In this document: one piece after another, positions 24,612-32,577 of the stretch
How positions within the stretch are numbered: the stretch's first letter is position 1
How the letters are laid out: each line of letters starts with the position of its first letter
Origin: Lachnospiraceae bacterium
Lineage (GTDB): Bacteria; Bacillota; Clostridia; Lachnospirales; Lachnospiraceae
DNA length: 32,788 nt
Direction: 5' to 3'
Assembly (NCBI GenBank): GCA_022799175.1
Contig: JAAWNY010000031.1
Coordinates: 1-32,788 of the forward strand
Position numbers and translations under genes: made by a program
The notes under the pieces: model-generated
The model's database searches: none
The model's input: only the letters and a program-made list of their open reading frames with translations
Told to the model about the DNA's origin: nothing

Positions 24612-25814
24612 ATGCTGGATATTAAGATTACGAACGCGAAAACAAGAAATACCGGAAAAGAACTAGTTGAGATCGGAATTGAGAACGGAAAGATAACGGC
24701 AATCGCGTCTGCAGTAGAGGGCGAGGCAAAGCAGGTTATCGATGCAAAAGGAAACCTGGTAACCGAGTCCTTTGTAAACGGACACCTTCATCTGTGTAAG
24801 GTTTATACTCTGGAAATGGCCGGACAGGCTGCATTAAAAGAGTACAACGACAATAACATGGGCGGTGCTATGACTTCCATCGAGAGAGCAGCAGATTTCA
24901 AGGCATGCTATGATGAAAAGTGGATCATTGAGAATGTCCGTAAGGCATGCGATCTTGCTGTGAAATACGGCAATACCCATATCCGCGCATTTGCAGATGT
25001 GGACAGCAAAGCCAGACTGGAAGGCGTAAAAGGCGTTATCCGTGGAAGAGAGGAATATAAGGACCGCCTGGATATTCAGGTCGTTGCATTTCCGCAGGAT
25101 GGTGTTGCCAGAGAGCCGGGAGCAAAAGAACTGATCAAACAGGCTATGGATCTTGGTGCCGATGTAGTAGGTGGAATCCCGTGGATCGAGTTCACTGAAG
25201 AAGAGGAGTTAGACCATGTAAATTCTATGTGTAACTACGCAAAAGAGTATGACAAAGACATTTCCATGCTTCTGGACGATGTAGGTGATGCAGAGGAGAG
25301 AACCCTGGAGATGTTATGCAAAAAGGTCATCGAGATGGGCTGGCAGGGAAGAGCAACCGCACAACATTGCCGTGCCATGGAGCTGTATCCGGAGAACTAC
25401 TTCAGAAAGCTCGTTTCCCTCTTAAAGAAAGCCCAGATTGGTGTGGTATCTGATCCGCATACCGGTCCGCTGCATGCAAGAGTCAAAGACCTTCTGAAGG
25501 CAGGCGTGCCGGTTGCTCTTGGACAGGATGATATAGCAGATGCTTACTATCCATACGGTGAGTGCAATATGCTTCAGGTAGCTTTCCTGGCAAGCCATTT
25601 ACTCCACATGGTAAGCTTCGACGACATGGAGCTGCTTTACGACATGATCACAACAAGCGCCGCAAAGGTTCTTGGAATCAAAAACCATGAACTGAAAGAA
25701 GGCGGAGATGCAGATCTGGTAGTACTTCAGGATGAGGATGTATACCATGCAATCTGGCATCACACAGCACCGGCTTATGTTATTAAGAACGGCGTTGATA
25801 TTACCGTAAAGTAA
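24612..25814 (+). CDS. Cytosine deaminase-like amidohydrolase with altered active site
   Basis: A 400-residue protein aligning by eye over its length with E. coli cytosine deaminase (CodA). Shared landmarks: VNGHLHL (His58, His60), VGGIPWIEFT, AQHCRAM (His252, matching CodA His246), LGQDDIADAYYPYG (Asp306, matching Asp313) and NMLQVAFLASH. The HCDE motif that supplies CodA's third metal histidine and its catalytic glutamate is LLDD here (residues 220-223), and CodA's HDD is QDD (305-307). The fold and part of the metal site are kept, but the chemistry or substrate probably differs from cytosine. Relatives also include the triazine enzyme AtzC and creatinine deaminase-type enzymes. It lies 39 bases after the other deaminase with GGAGG before the ATG. 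Confidence 0.85.
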   Translation: MLDIKITNAKTRNTGKELVEIGIENGKITAIASAVEGEAKQVIDAKGNLVTESFVNGHLHLCKVYTLEMAGQAALKEYNDNNMGGAMTSIERAADFKACYDEKWIIENVRKACDLAVKYGNTHIRAFADVDSKARLEGVKGVIRGREEYKDRLDIQVVAFPQDGVAREPGAKELIKQAMDLGADVVGGIPWIEFTEEEELDHVNSMCNYAKEYDKDISMLLDDVGDAEERTLEMLCKKVIEMGWQGRATAQHCRAMELYPENYFRKLVSLLKKAQIGVVSDPHTGPLHARVKDLLKAGVPVALGQDDIADAYYPYGECNMLQVAFLASHLLHMVSFDDMELLYDMITTSAAKVLGIKNHELKEGGDADLVVLQDEDVYHAIWHHTAPAYVIKNGVDITVK

Positions 25815-25836
25815 CAGCTTTAAAAAGGAGAAGCAT

Positions 25837-26538
25837 ATGGAAAATAAGAAAGGAAGATTTGCAGAGATTGCGTATGTCCTGGGAATAATTCTGTGCCCAC
25901 TGGGGGTCTGCCTGTCGGCGAAAAGCGGATTTGGCGTGTCAATGGTAGTTGCACCGGCCTATGTGCTTTATTTGCGTATTTCAGAAACAATTCCCTGGTT
26001 TACTTTTGGAAAATCAGAGTATATCTTTCAGGGATTGCTGCTGATCGTGCTGACCTTTGCTGTGCGGCGCTTTAAGTGGAAGTATCTGTTATCTTTTGTT
26101 ACGGCGTTTATTTACGGAAATATTTTGGATCTGTGGTATGTTGTATTAGGTTCGGAACAGTATACCGTATACTGGCAGCGCGGAATGGCTTGTGTTTTTG
26201 GAATTCTGATCACTTCACTGGCCATAGCTTTTTTTCTGAGAACGTATCTTCCTCAGGAAGCTTATGAAATGTTCGTAAAGGATGTAGCGGATTCGTATCA
26301 GAAAGATATGACAAAAGTGAAATGGCTGTTTGATTTGTCAGCGCTTTTGATCGCAGTAGTTCTTATGCTGGTGTTATTCCGGCGGTTTGCTTTTAATATG
26401 GTCGGATTAAACACAGTTCTTGCAACAATCGTAAATGCTCCGCTGATCGGCTTTTTTGGAAAAATGCTGGATCGTGCCGGAAGTTTTGATTCTTCATTCC
26501 CGGAGTTTTACCAGAAATTTCAGAAGATTATGAATTAA
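25837..26538 (+). CDS. DUF6198/YczE-like membrane protein
   Basis: A 233-residue integral membrane protein with about five hydrophobic segments, opening FAEIAYVLGIILCPLGVCLSAKSGFGVSMVVAPAYVL. This matches the YczE/YitT-like family (DUF6198) of poorly understood Firmicutes membrane proteins. The G-[FV]-G-V-S-M motif after the first helix is typical. The last 30 residues are hydrophilic. AAAAAGGAG precedes the ATG, 22 bases after the previous gene. In an operon with two other transporters it may help movement of a substrate or product, but no function has been shown for the family that I can rely on. Confidence 0.75.
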   Translation: MENKKGRFAEIAYVLGIILCPLGVCLSAKSGFGVSMVVAPAYVLYLRISETIPWFTFGKSEYIFQGLLLIVLTFAVRRFKWKYLLSFVTAFIYGNILDLWYVVLGSEQYTVYWQRGMACVFGILITSLAIAFFLRTYLPQEAYEMFVKDVADSYQKDMTKVKWLFDLSALLIAVVLMLVLFRRFAFNMVGLNTVLATIVNAPLIGFFGKMLDRAGSFDSSFPEFYQKFQKIMN

Positions 26539-26544
26539 AAGTGA

Positions 26545-26571
26545 GAGCTGCCTTATAAACAGGGCGGCTCT
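26545..26571 (+). other. Stem-loop between membrane-protein and AtoE-like genes
   Basis: GAGCTGCC and GGGCGGCTC can pair around a TTATAAACA loop, 6 bases after the stop at 26538. It is followed by CTACTTG rather than a T run, so it is at most a weak attenuator or processing site. Confidence 0.35.
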
Positions 26572-26630
26572 ACTTGAAAAATCTTAGAACCAGGAAACTG
26601 GAAACTTTTGGGCAGAACGAGGTGAAAATT

Positions 26631-28043
26631 GTGAAAAAAATATTTGATGCACTGGTAGATGGCAGTGTGGCATTAATCAGCCGTTTTCTTCCGGATGCGT
26701 ATATTCTGGTGTTGCTTCTTACGGTAATCCTGTTTGTGGTTGCGGTTCCAGTTACAGGAATTGCGCCGGCAGAGGGAATTACCGTGGCGGATCGGCTGGT
26801 GAATCTGGTGTACGATGGCTGGTATGGCGGTTTCTGGAATCTTCTTGGCTTTGGGATGCAGATGGTTCTGATTGTGGTGACGGGAACGATGTTTGCCAAT
26901 ACAGAACCGGTTCACCGCATCATCGTAAAGATTGCGTCTATTCCGAAAACTCCGAGACAGGCACTGCTTTTAGTTTCCGCAGTGGGTATGGTCGCGTATT
27001 TTTTACAGTGGGGAGCCGCTTTGATTGTATGTGCGGTCTTGGCACAGGAAGTGGCAAAGCAGGTAAAGGGAATTCATTATCCGCTTCTGGTAGCGGCCGC
27101 TTATGTTGGAAACGCGTTTTGCCTGGTAGGAATATCCGGAACGATTGCACTCAATGTTGCCGGAGGCTGGACATTTGATGGGGGATGGAGTACAACGGGA
27201 ATTCCTTTTCGTGAAACGGTATTTGCGCCATACAACCTGTTTATTTATCTGGTAGGAGCAATTGTGCTTTGCCTTTTGATTACGGCTATGCATCCGTCTC
27301 CTGAAAAAACAAAAACTGTGGATCCGGCAATCTTCGCTGAGGAGACGGTGGAAAAACAGTATAGGCCACGCAGTGAGATGACGCCGGCTGAAAAGTTGGA
27401 AACATCTGTACTTTTAAATGGTCTGATTGCGTTTATTGGCTTTTTCTGCGTAATCTGGAGTTTTGTAGATTCTCTTTATATCAAAAAACAGTCATTTTCA
27501 CTTTCTATTAACCAGGTGAATATGCTCTTTCTGTTTGCATCGATCGCAATGTATAAAACTCCTGTACGTACGGTAGCGGCAGTAAAAAAATCTCTGGGCG
27601 GAGCGGTTGGCGTTGTGCTTCAGATGCCGTTTTATGCCGGAATTGCCGGATTGATCAGCTATCACGGCGGTTCAACCGGTGTTTCCATCGCACAGGTGAT
27701 TGCCGGATTTTTTGTACATATTTCCAATGTGCAGACCTTTCCGCTGTTCACTTGCCTGAGCGCGGTGATCGTAAAGCTGTTTGTACCAAGCGGCGGAGCC
27801 CAGTGGGCGGTTCAGGGGCCGATTGTAATGCAGGCGGTCCAGAGCTTTATGCCGGCTGTGTCGGAAGGAAAGGCAGCAATGGCACTTTCCTGGGGCAATT
27901 CCTGCTGTAATCTGCTTCAGCCGTTCTGGCTGATTCCGGTGCTGGAAGTCGCAAAACTGAAAGTCAGGGATGTTATGGGATATTGTGTGATTTGTCTGCT
28001 GGCACTTCTGGTGATTATATCCGCAGGATTGTTATTTTTATAA
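26631..28043 (+). CDS. AtoE-like short-chain fatty acid transporter family (TIGR00366)
   Basis: A 470-residue polytopic membrane carrier of about 12 helices. Family landmarks: FLPDAYILVLLLTVILFV, WNLLGFGMQMVLIVVTG, KTPRQALLLVSAVGMVAYFLQWGAALIV, HYPLLVAAAYVGN, and VPSGGAQWAVQGPIV in the C-terminal half. E. coli AtoE imports acetoacetate and other short-chain acids. The chosen start is GTG 26631, with GAGGTG six bases upstream; the longer frame from TTG 26574 overlaps the stem-loop and lacks a ribosome site. In this operon a small carboxylic acid is a likely end product of ring cleavage, so the protein could export it. Import of an acidic substrate is the alternative. The NCS2 permease further down is the better candidate for heterocycle uptake. 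Confidence 0.88.
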   Translation: MKKIFDALVDGSVALISRFLPDAYILVLLLTVILFVVAVPVTGIAPAEGITVADRLVNLVYDGWYGGFWNLLGFGMQMVLIVVTGTMFANTEPVHRIIVKIASIPKTPRQALLLVSAVGMVAYFLQWGAALIVCAVLAQEVAKQVKGIHYPLLVAAAYVGNAFCLVGISGTIALNVAGGWTFDGGWSTTGIPFRETVFAPYNLFIYLVGAIVLCLLITAMHPSPEKTKTVDPAIFAEETVEKQYRPRSEMTPAEKLETSVLLNGLIAFIGFFCVIWSFVDSLYIKKQSFSLSINQVNMLFLFASIAMYKTPVRTVAAVKKSLGGAVGVVLQMPFYAGIAGLISYHGGSTGVSIAQVIAGFFVHISNVQTFPLFTCLSAVIVKLFVPSGGAQWAVQGPIVMQAVQSFMPAVSEGKAAMALSWGNSCCNLLQPFWLIPVLEVAKLKVRDVMGYCVICLLALLVIISAGLLFL

Positions 28044-28063
28044 AAGACGAAGGGAGAATGATT

Positions 28064-29005
28064 ATGGGAAAACGAATTGTGATAGCTTTGGGCGGAAATG
28101 CGCTTGGTAAGACAATTTCCGAGCAGGCAGAGGTAGTAAAAGGAACTGCAAAGGCCGTAGCCGGACTGGTTCGGGCCGGTCATCAGGTTGTAATTTCACA
28201 TGGAAATGGACCACAGGTCGGAATGATCCAGAAGGCAATGACTGCTTTGCATAAGCAGGATCCGGAGCATTATGAGCTTTGTCCGCTGTCTGTGTGCACC
28301 GCAATGAGCCAGGGCTATATCGGACTGGATCTGCAGAGGGCACTGCGCAATGAACTCGAGAAATGTGGAATTTTAAAGTCCATCACAACCATTCTTACGC
28401 AGGTGGAAGTAAATCCAGATGATGATGCGTTTAAAAAACCATCTAAGCCGATTGGTGCGTATGTCACCGAAGTAGAGGCAGAAGTTCTGAGAAAAGAAAG
28501 AGGATTTGAGTTTGCGGAGGATGCAGGAAGAGGCATCCGCAGAGTTGTTCCGTCTCCAAAGCCGCAGCAGATTCTGGAACTGGAATCGATCCGGAAAATG
28601 GTAGAAGACGGACAGATTGTGATTGCCTGCGGAGGCGGAGGCGTTCCGGTAGTAAAAGAGGAAGACGGATATTTTGGAACAGAAGCCATTATCGATAAAG
28701 ACTTTGTTTCAGAAAAACTGGCGGAAGGGTTAAATGCAGATTACCTGATTATTTTAACAGCTGTTGAAAAAGTTGCGATTTTTTACGGCACACCAAGGCA
28801 AAAATGGCTGGAGCATATGAGTGTAAGAGAAGCAGAATTTTATATAGAGGATGGGCAGTTTGCTCCGGGCTCCATGCTTCCGAAAGTAGAGGCAGCGGTC
28901 GCCTTTGCAAAATCTGGTCATGGAAGAAAGGCTTTGATTACGCTTCTTGAAAAAGCGGAAGAAGGAATTGAAGGCCGGACTGGAACAGAAATATCTATGG
29001 TTTAA
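28064..29005 (+). CDS. arcC: Carbamate kinase
   Basis: A 313-residue cytoplasmic carbamate kinase, the normal length. Motifs: IALGGNALG (7-15), VISHGNGPQVG (43-53), RRVVPSPKP, IVIACGGGGVPV and IDKDFVSEKLAEGLNADYLIILTAVEKV. It converts carbamoyl phosphate plus ADP to ATP, CO2 and ammonia, the energy-yielding last step in fermentation of arginine, allantoin/oxalurate and related compounds. The second of two close ATGs (28064) is preferred because GGGAG is eight bases upstream; the long upstream frame overlaps the transporter gene. No arginine deiminase or ornithine carbamoyltransferase is nearby. The carbamoyl phosphate most probably comes from the FdrA/DUF1116/DUF2877 complex in the same operon. 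Confidence 0.95.
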   Translation: MGKRIVIALGGNALGKTISEQAEVVKGTAKAVAGLVRAGHQVVISHGNGPQVGMIQKAMTALHKQDPEHYELCPLSVCTAMSQGYIGLDLQRALRNELEKCGILKSITTILTQVEVNPDDDAFKKPSKPIGAYVTEVEAEVLRKERGFEFAEDAGRGIRRVVPSPKPQQILELESIRKMVEDGQIVIACGGGGVPVVKEEDGYFGTEAIIDKDFVSEKLAEGLNADYLIILTAVEKVAIFYGTPRQKWLEHMSVREAEFYIEDGQFAPGSMLPKVEAAVAFAKSGHGRKALITLLEKAEEGIEGRTGTEISMV

Positions 29006-29044
29006 AAAGAACAGGAAGATTTAAAATGGGAAGGGAGAGATTTT

Positions 29045-30412
29045 ATGTATAATCCAGAACAGCCGGTTTTTGAAGAACAGCCTGAATCAAATATTGAAAT
29101 TGCATATGGAATTGAGGATGTGCCAAAACCATGGTGGAAGGCTATTCTTTTTGCATTGCAGATTACTCTGGTAGATTTTACACCGTTTATGTGGGCAGCA
29201 GGGTTTGCCTCTTTAGCAGGAATTGACCAGCCGGATTTTGTTCCGACGTTGCTTTGCGCATGTTTCTTCTGTATGGGAATCTGCACATTTTTACAGACAA
29301 CGGTAGGTAACCGCCTTCCCATTGTTCAGGGATCCTCTTCCGCACTTATGTCATCCATGGGAAACATTGCGGCTGTTTATGGTCTGCCAGCAGTGTGGGG
29401 AGCATCGCTGATTGGAGGTTTGATTCAGACAACCCTCGGAATTACAAAGACAGTAAGCAAGGTAAGAGCTTTCCTTCCTCCGGTAGTAGTTGGTTCTGTG
29501 GTGACAGCAATTGGGTTTGTCGCAGCGAGAATCGCGGTTCAGTGGACTTTTTCCAGACAGGAACCATTATATCTGGTTCTTGCGCTGATTTCGTTTTTGT
29601 TGGCGCTTATACTGAAATTTAAAACGAAAGGAATGGTATCCCAGGGTTTTATCCTTATTACGGTTGTTATCGTCGGAGTTGTGGTTTCTTCATTTCTGGG
29701 AATTTTTGACTGGAATGCAGTTTATGCCGCACCGTGGATAAAGATTCCACGTTTATTTCCATTTACAGGGCTGTCAGGACAGCCAAACGCAGTAATCACG
29801 TTTACGGCAGCGGCCATTATTGGTGGATTCAGCGGCTATATGGGAGCTATTTTTGAATCTGTCGGGGATTATGCGGCAACCTGCGCAGCCTGTGATGAGA
29901 TTTACCGTGTGAAACATATTGATAAAGGAATCATGGCCAGCGGACTAGGCTGCATGATTACAGCCCTCTTTGGAGGCTTGCCGTGTACTTCCTACACGCA
30001 GAATATTGGCATTGTTGCAGCTACCGGCGTGGCATCCAGGCGGGTAACCCAATATGCAGGTGTTTTATTCCTGTTGTATGGCTTTTGCCCGAAAATGGCA
30101 TATATTCTTGCCGGAATTCCGAAACCAGTTATTGGGGCAGTGTTCCTTATCTCTGCGGCTTCCATTATGTTTTCCGGAATTGACTCCATTGTGTCATCAC
30201 CGAGAACTCTGAGAAACACGCTGGTAGCAGGAATTACTCTGACGCTGGCAGTTATGCTTCCGTATCAGTGTACTTCTACTTATAAAGAGTGGGCAGACAG
30301 CCTTCCTCCATTTTTAAATATGTTGTGCACCTCACAGGTTTTTATTGCTGTACTTTGTGGTGTGGGACTGAATATATTGCTGAATTTTGTTTTACGGGAT
30401 AAAGAAGAATAA
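29045..30412 (+). CDS. NCS2 family nucleobase (uracil/xanthine) permease
   Basis: A 455-residue, about 14-helix transporter of the nucleobase-ascorbate (NCS2) family. Landmarks: the N-terminal LQITLVDFTPFMWAAG, GNRLPIVQGSSSALMSSMG in helix 3, ESVGDYAATCAACDE in helix 8, and the family signature near QNIGIVAATG (319-328) following GGLPCTSYT. Members import uracil, xanthine, urate or related heterocycles with H+ or Na+. Which ligand this one takes cannot be read reliably. It begins 40 bases after carbamate kinase with GGGAGAG before the ATG. It is the strongest evidence that the operon's substrate is a purine- or pyrimidine-like ring. Confidence 0.92.
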   Translation: MYNPEQPVFEEQPESNIEIAYGIEDVPKPWWKAILFALQITLVDFTPFMWAAGFASLAGIDQPDFVPTLLCACFFCMGICTFLQTTVGNRLPIVQGSSSALMSSMGNIAAVYGLPAVWGASLIGGLIQTTLGITKTVSKVRAFLPPVVVGSVVTAIGFVAARIAVQWTFSRQEPLYLVLALISFLLALILKFKTKGMVSQGFILITVVIVGVVVSSFLGIFDWNAVYAAPWIKIPRLFPFTGLSGQPNAVITFTAAAIIGGFSGYMGAIFESVGDYAATCAACDEIYRVKHIDKGIMASGLGCMITALFGGLPCTSYTQNIGIVAATGVASRRVTQYAGVLFLLYGFCPKMAYILAGIPKPVIGAVFLISAASIMFSGIDSIVSSPRTLRNTLVAGITLTLAVMLPYQCTSTYKEWADSLPPFLNMLCTSQVFIAVLCGVGLNILLNFVLRDKEE

Positions 30413-30452
30413 AAGAATGTGGTACGTTGTACGTGCTGATAAGGAGAAGACC

Positions 30453-31370
30453 ATGATTCAGAAATTAATTGAAAAGATTCAGAAAACAAAGGCACCGATC
30501 TGTGTTGGACTGGATCCGATGTTAAATTATATTCCGGAATATATTTTAAAGAAGTCCTTCAGAGAGTTTGGTGAGACGTTAGAAGGAGCAGCAGATGCTA
30601 TCTGGAATTTTAATAAGGAGATTGTGGATCATACCTGGGACCTGATTCCGGCTGTGAAGCCACAGATTGCCATGTACGAGCAGTTTGGTATTGAAGGATT
30701 GAAGGCATATGACAGGACTGTGAAATATTGCCATGAGAAAGGCCTTGTGGTTATTGCTGACGCAAAACGCGGCGATATCGGTTCTACCTCAGCAGCATAC
30801 GCATCAGCTCATCTGGGCAGAGTGAAAGTTGGAAACAATAGTTGTTCTATATTCAATACAGATTTTATTACTGTGAACCCGTATCTGGGAAGTGACGGAG
30901 TAAAACCCTTTATTGATGTTTGCAATGCAGAGGATAAAGGCATTTTTGTGTTGGTAAAAACCTCGAACCCCTCCAGTGGGGAGTTTCAGGATAGGCTGAT
31001 TGATGGTAAACCGCTTTATGAGCATATTGCTGACAGGGTGGTTGAGTGGGGCAGGATATCTATGGATGGCGCATACAGTAATGTCGGAGCGGTCGTAGGA
31101 GCAACCTACCCGGAGATGAGCGTTATTTTAAGAAAACTCATGCCCAAAACCTACTTCCTGGTACCTGGTTATGGTGCACAGGGCGGTACGGCAAAAGATT
31201 TAAAGAATTGTTTCAATGAAGATGGACTTGGAGCAATTGTCAATTCTTCCCGCGGCATTATTGCAGCGTATCGTCAGGAGAAATACGCAAAGTTTGGTGC
31301 AGAGCACTTTGCAGAAGCATCCAGACAGGCAGTTGTTGATATGTCTGCAGATATTAACAGTGTTCTGTAA
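30453..31370 (+). CDS. pyrF: Orotidine 5'-phosphate decarboxylase, long-type
   Basis: A 305-residue enzyme of the longer PyrF subgroup (about 270-310 residues, as opposed to the 230-residue form). Motifs: ICVGLDP (17-22), the catalytic K-D network DAKRGDIGSTS (Asp103, Lys105, Asp108), VNPYLGSDG, and the phosphate-binding PGYGAQGG with VNSSRGI near the C-terminus. It converts OMP to UMP in pyrimidine synthesis. The ATG at 30453 has AAGGAG at good spacing; the longer frame from 30387 overlaps the permease end. It is 40 bases after the permease and probably on the same transcript, which is unusual because pyrF normally sits with pyrK, pyrD and pyrE. It may be a second copy or simply appended to the operon. 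Confidence 0.95.
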   Translation: MIQKLIEKIQKTKAPICVGLDPMLNYIPEYILKKSFREFGETLEGAADAIWNFNKEIVDHTWDLIPAVKPQIAMYEQFGIEGLKAYDRTVKYCHEKGLVVIADAKRGDIGSTSAAYASAHLGRVKVGNNSCSIFNTDFITVNPYLGSDGVKPFIDVCNAEDKGIFVLVKTSNPSSGEFQDRLIDGKPLYEHIADRVVEWGRISMDGAYSNVGAVVGATYPEMSVILRKLMPKTYFLVPGYGAQGGTAKDLKNCFNEDGLGAIVNSSRGIIAAYRQEKYAKFGAEHFAEASRQAVVDMSADINSVL

Positions 31371-31471
31371 GACAGAGCAGGGCACAGAGGAGAAAACAAA
31401 ATTTTATTTTTCAGTGGAATGTGGTAGAATTAAAAGAAAAATCATAATTTATGAAATTTGAGGACACACCT

Positions 31472-31750
31472 ATGACACTGACACAGCTAAAATACATCGT
31501 AGAGACTGCGGAGGCCGGGACCATCAGCAGGGCGGCTGAAAAACTGTATATTTCCCAGCCCAGTCTGACGGCAGCTATCCGGGAACTGGAGCATGAGTTT
31601 GGCATTACCATCTTTCAGAGAACTAACAAGGGCATTATCCTGACTTCGGAGGGTGAGGAATTTCTCGGCTATGCCAGACAGGTTATTACTCAGACAAGCC
31701 TGATGGAGGAACGTTATTCCGGCGCGGCTCCTGTGCGTCATCAGTTCTAG
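31472..31750 (+). pseudogene. LysR-family regulator truncated after the DNA-binding domain
   Basis: From ATG 31472 (GAGGACAC upstream) the frame encodes 92 residues: the winged HTH MTLTQLKYIVETAEAGTISRAAEKLYISQPSLTAAIRELEHEFG..., then the start of the linker (EERYSGAAPVRHQF). It stops where LysR proteins of this type normally continue into the 200-residue effector-binding domain. Beyond the stop, none of the three frames shows effector-domain sequence. The gene was cut by recombination or insertion. The stub could still bind DNA in principle. Its intact form may have regulated the neighbouring operon or pyrF, but that is speculation. Confidence 0.82.
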
Positions 31751-32037
31751 TTGGGTGTTTATGTTGGTTACTCATGGTAATGCTCCTTTCGTTTTGAATG
31801 GCAGTAGAGTGATGATTTTAAATCACTCGCAAGCCACAGTTGATTATTCACAATTAGTATTAAAGATGTAGATTATATCAAGCCTTCAGATAGACTGTTA
31901 TGTGAAATTGCGCTACTAATTTGCTACTAAAAAGTTTCAAAACGATGTGAAAAGCGTGATATTTGGCGAAGCAGATATGCTTGAAATGTAGGAAATATCA
32001 GCATTTGTTGGATGACGATAAAATATAGGGGAAGAGT
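31751..32037. other. Foreign-looking intergenic DNA after the LysR break
   Basis: No convincing complete gene. On the minus strand AAAGGAG precedes an ATG at 31774 whose frame (MSNQHKHPTR...) runs backwards into the LysR remnant and ends there, so it looks like the first codons of another gene cut at the same junction. GAGTGAT (31807-31813) and ATCACTC (31822-31828) form a perfect 7-base inverted repeat upstream of it. A direct repeat of GCTACTAA occurs near 31910-31930. Confidence 0.45.
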
Positions 32038-32448
32038 TTGAATAGCAACATATACCCCGCAAAGCCTTATAAATGGTGTGCTACCCGTCAAGTAGACAAA
32101 TTAAATAACGAAAATTTTGTGTATATTAATGGAAAATATTGCATAGAGAAGGCAGATCTTATGGATGATGAGAGCGTAGTTATGATAAAGGATCAGCATC
32201 AACAGGCAGATTTAGTATATTTGGTAAAACAGGCTACAACATCTTTGAGATTAGCTAATGCGGGAGAAATAGGGGAAAATGTGTTTAATGGACGTAGTGT
32301 ATGCTTATGGATGTTGGTTAATCGAAAGAGTTTAACCAAACTTTCAGACTTTAAATCATTTCATCTATTGGATGCATTGAATGATTTTAAAAAGGCGGCG
32401 GTGGCTCTGAATTTAACACCGGAAATTTGGATTAATTTGGAAAAATAA
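32038..32448 (+). CDS. Hypothetical protein, 136 residues
   Basis: An open frame of 136 codons starting at TTG with AGGGG six bases upstream; an alternative ATG is at 32161. The text (YKWCATRQVDKLNNENFVYINGKYCIEKAD..., ending LNLTPEIWINLEK) matches no family I recognise. There is no signal peptide, membrane helix or clear motif. Composition is lysine/asparagine-rich and the codons are more AT-rich than in the catabolic operon. It lies in the apparently foreign segment after the LysR break, so it may be mobile-element cargo or a remnant. Function unknown. Confidence 0.5.
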   Translation: MNSNIYPAKPYKWCATRQVDKLNNENFVYINGKYCIEKADLMDDESVVMIKDQHQQADLVYLVKQATTSLRLANAGEIGENVFNGRSVCLWMLVNRKSLTKLSDFKSFHLLDALNDFKKAAVALNLTPEIWINLEK

Positions 32449-32475
32449 TTTGTGAAGGAAGACCGGAAATTTTTA

Positions 32476-32504
32476 TTGTATTTCTAAACAAAACCGCTTA
32501 TAAT
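32476..32504 (+). promoter_or_regulatory. Promoter-like sequence in the right-end segment
   Basis: TTGTAT (32476-32481), a 17-base spacer, and a consensus TATAAT (32499-32504). No ORF follows inside the window, so it may serve a downstream gene or a non-coding transcript. Confidence 0.5.
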
Positions 32505-32548
32505 CTGAATCGGAATATATTGCTATTATCCACAGCTACGGAGCGGGT

Positions 32549-32577
32549 GTTATCAATACCGATAACAAATTGATAAC
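32549..32577. repeat. Inverted repeat GTTATCAAT/ATTGATAAC
   Basis: GTTATCAAT (32549-32557) and ATTGATAAC (32569-32577) are perfect reverse complements separated by 11 bases, and a third GATAAC lies in the loop. Flanking CGGG and CCCG can extend the stem imperfectly. It could be a protein-binding site or an element end. Confidence 0.5.

Noticed and set aside
24612-25814. Plain cytosine deaminase (codA)
   Set aside because: The HCDE and HDD motifs needed for the CodA metal site and catalysis are changed, so the specific name would overclaim.
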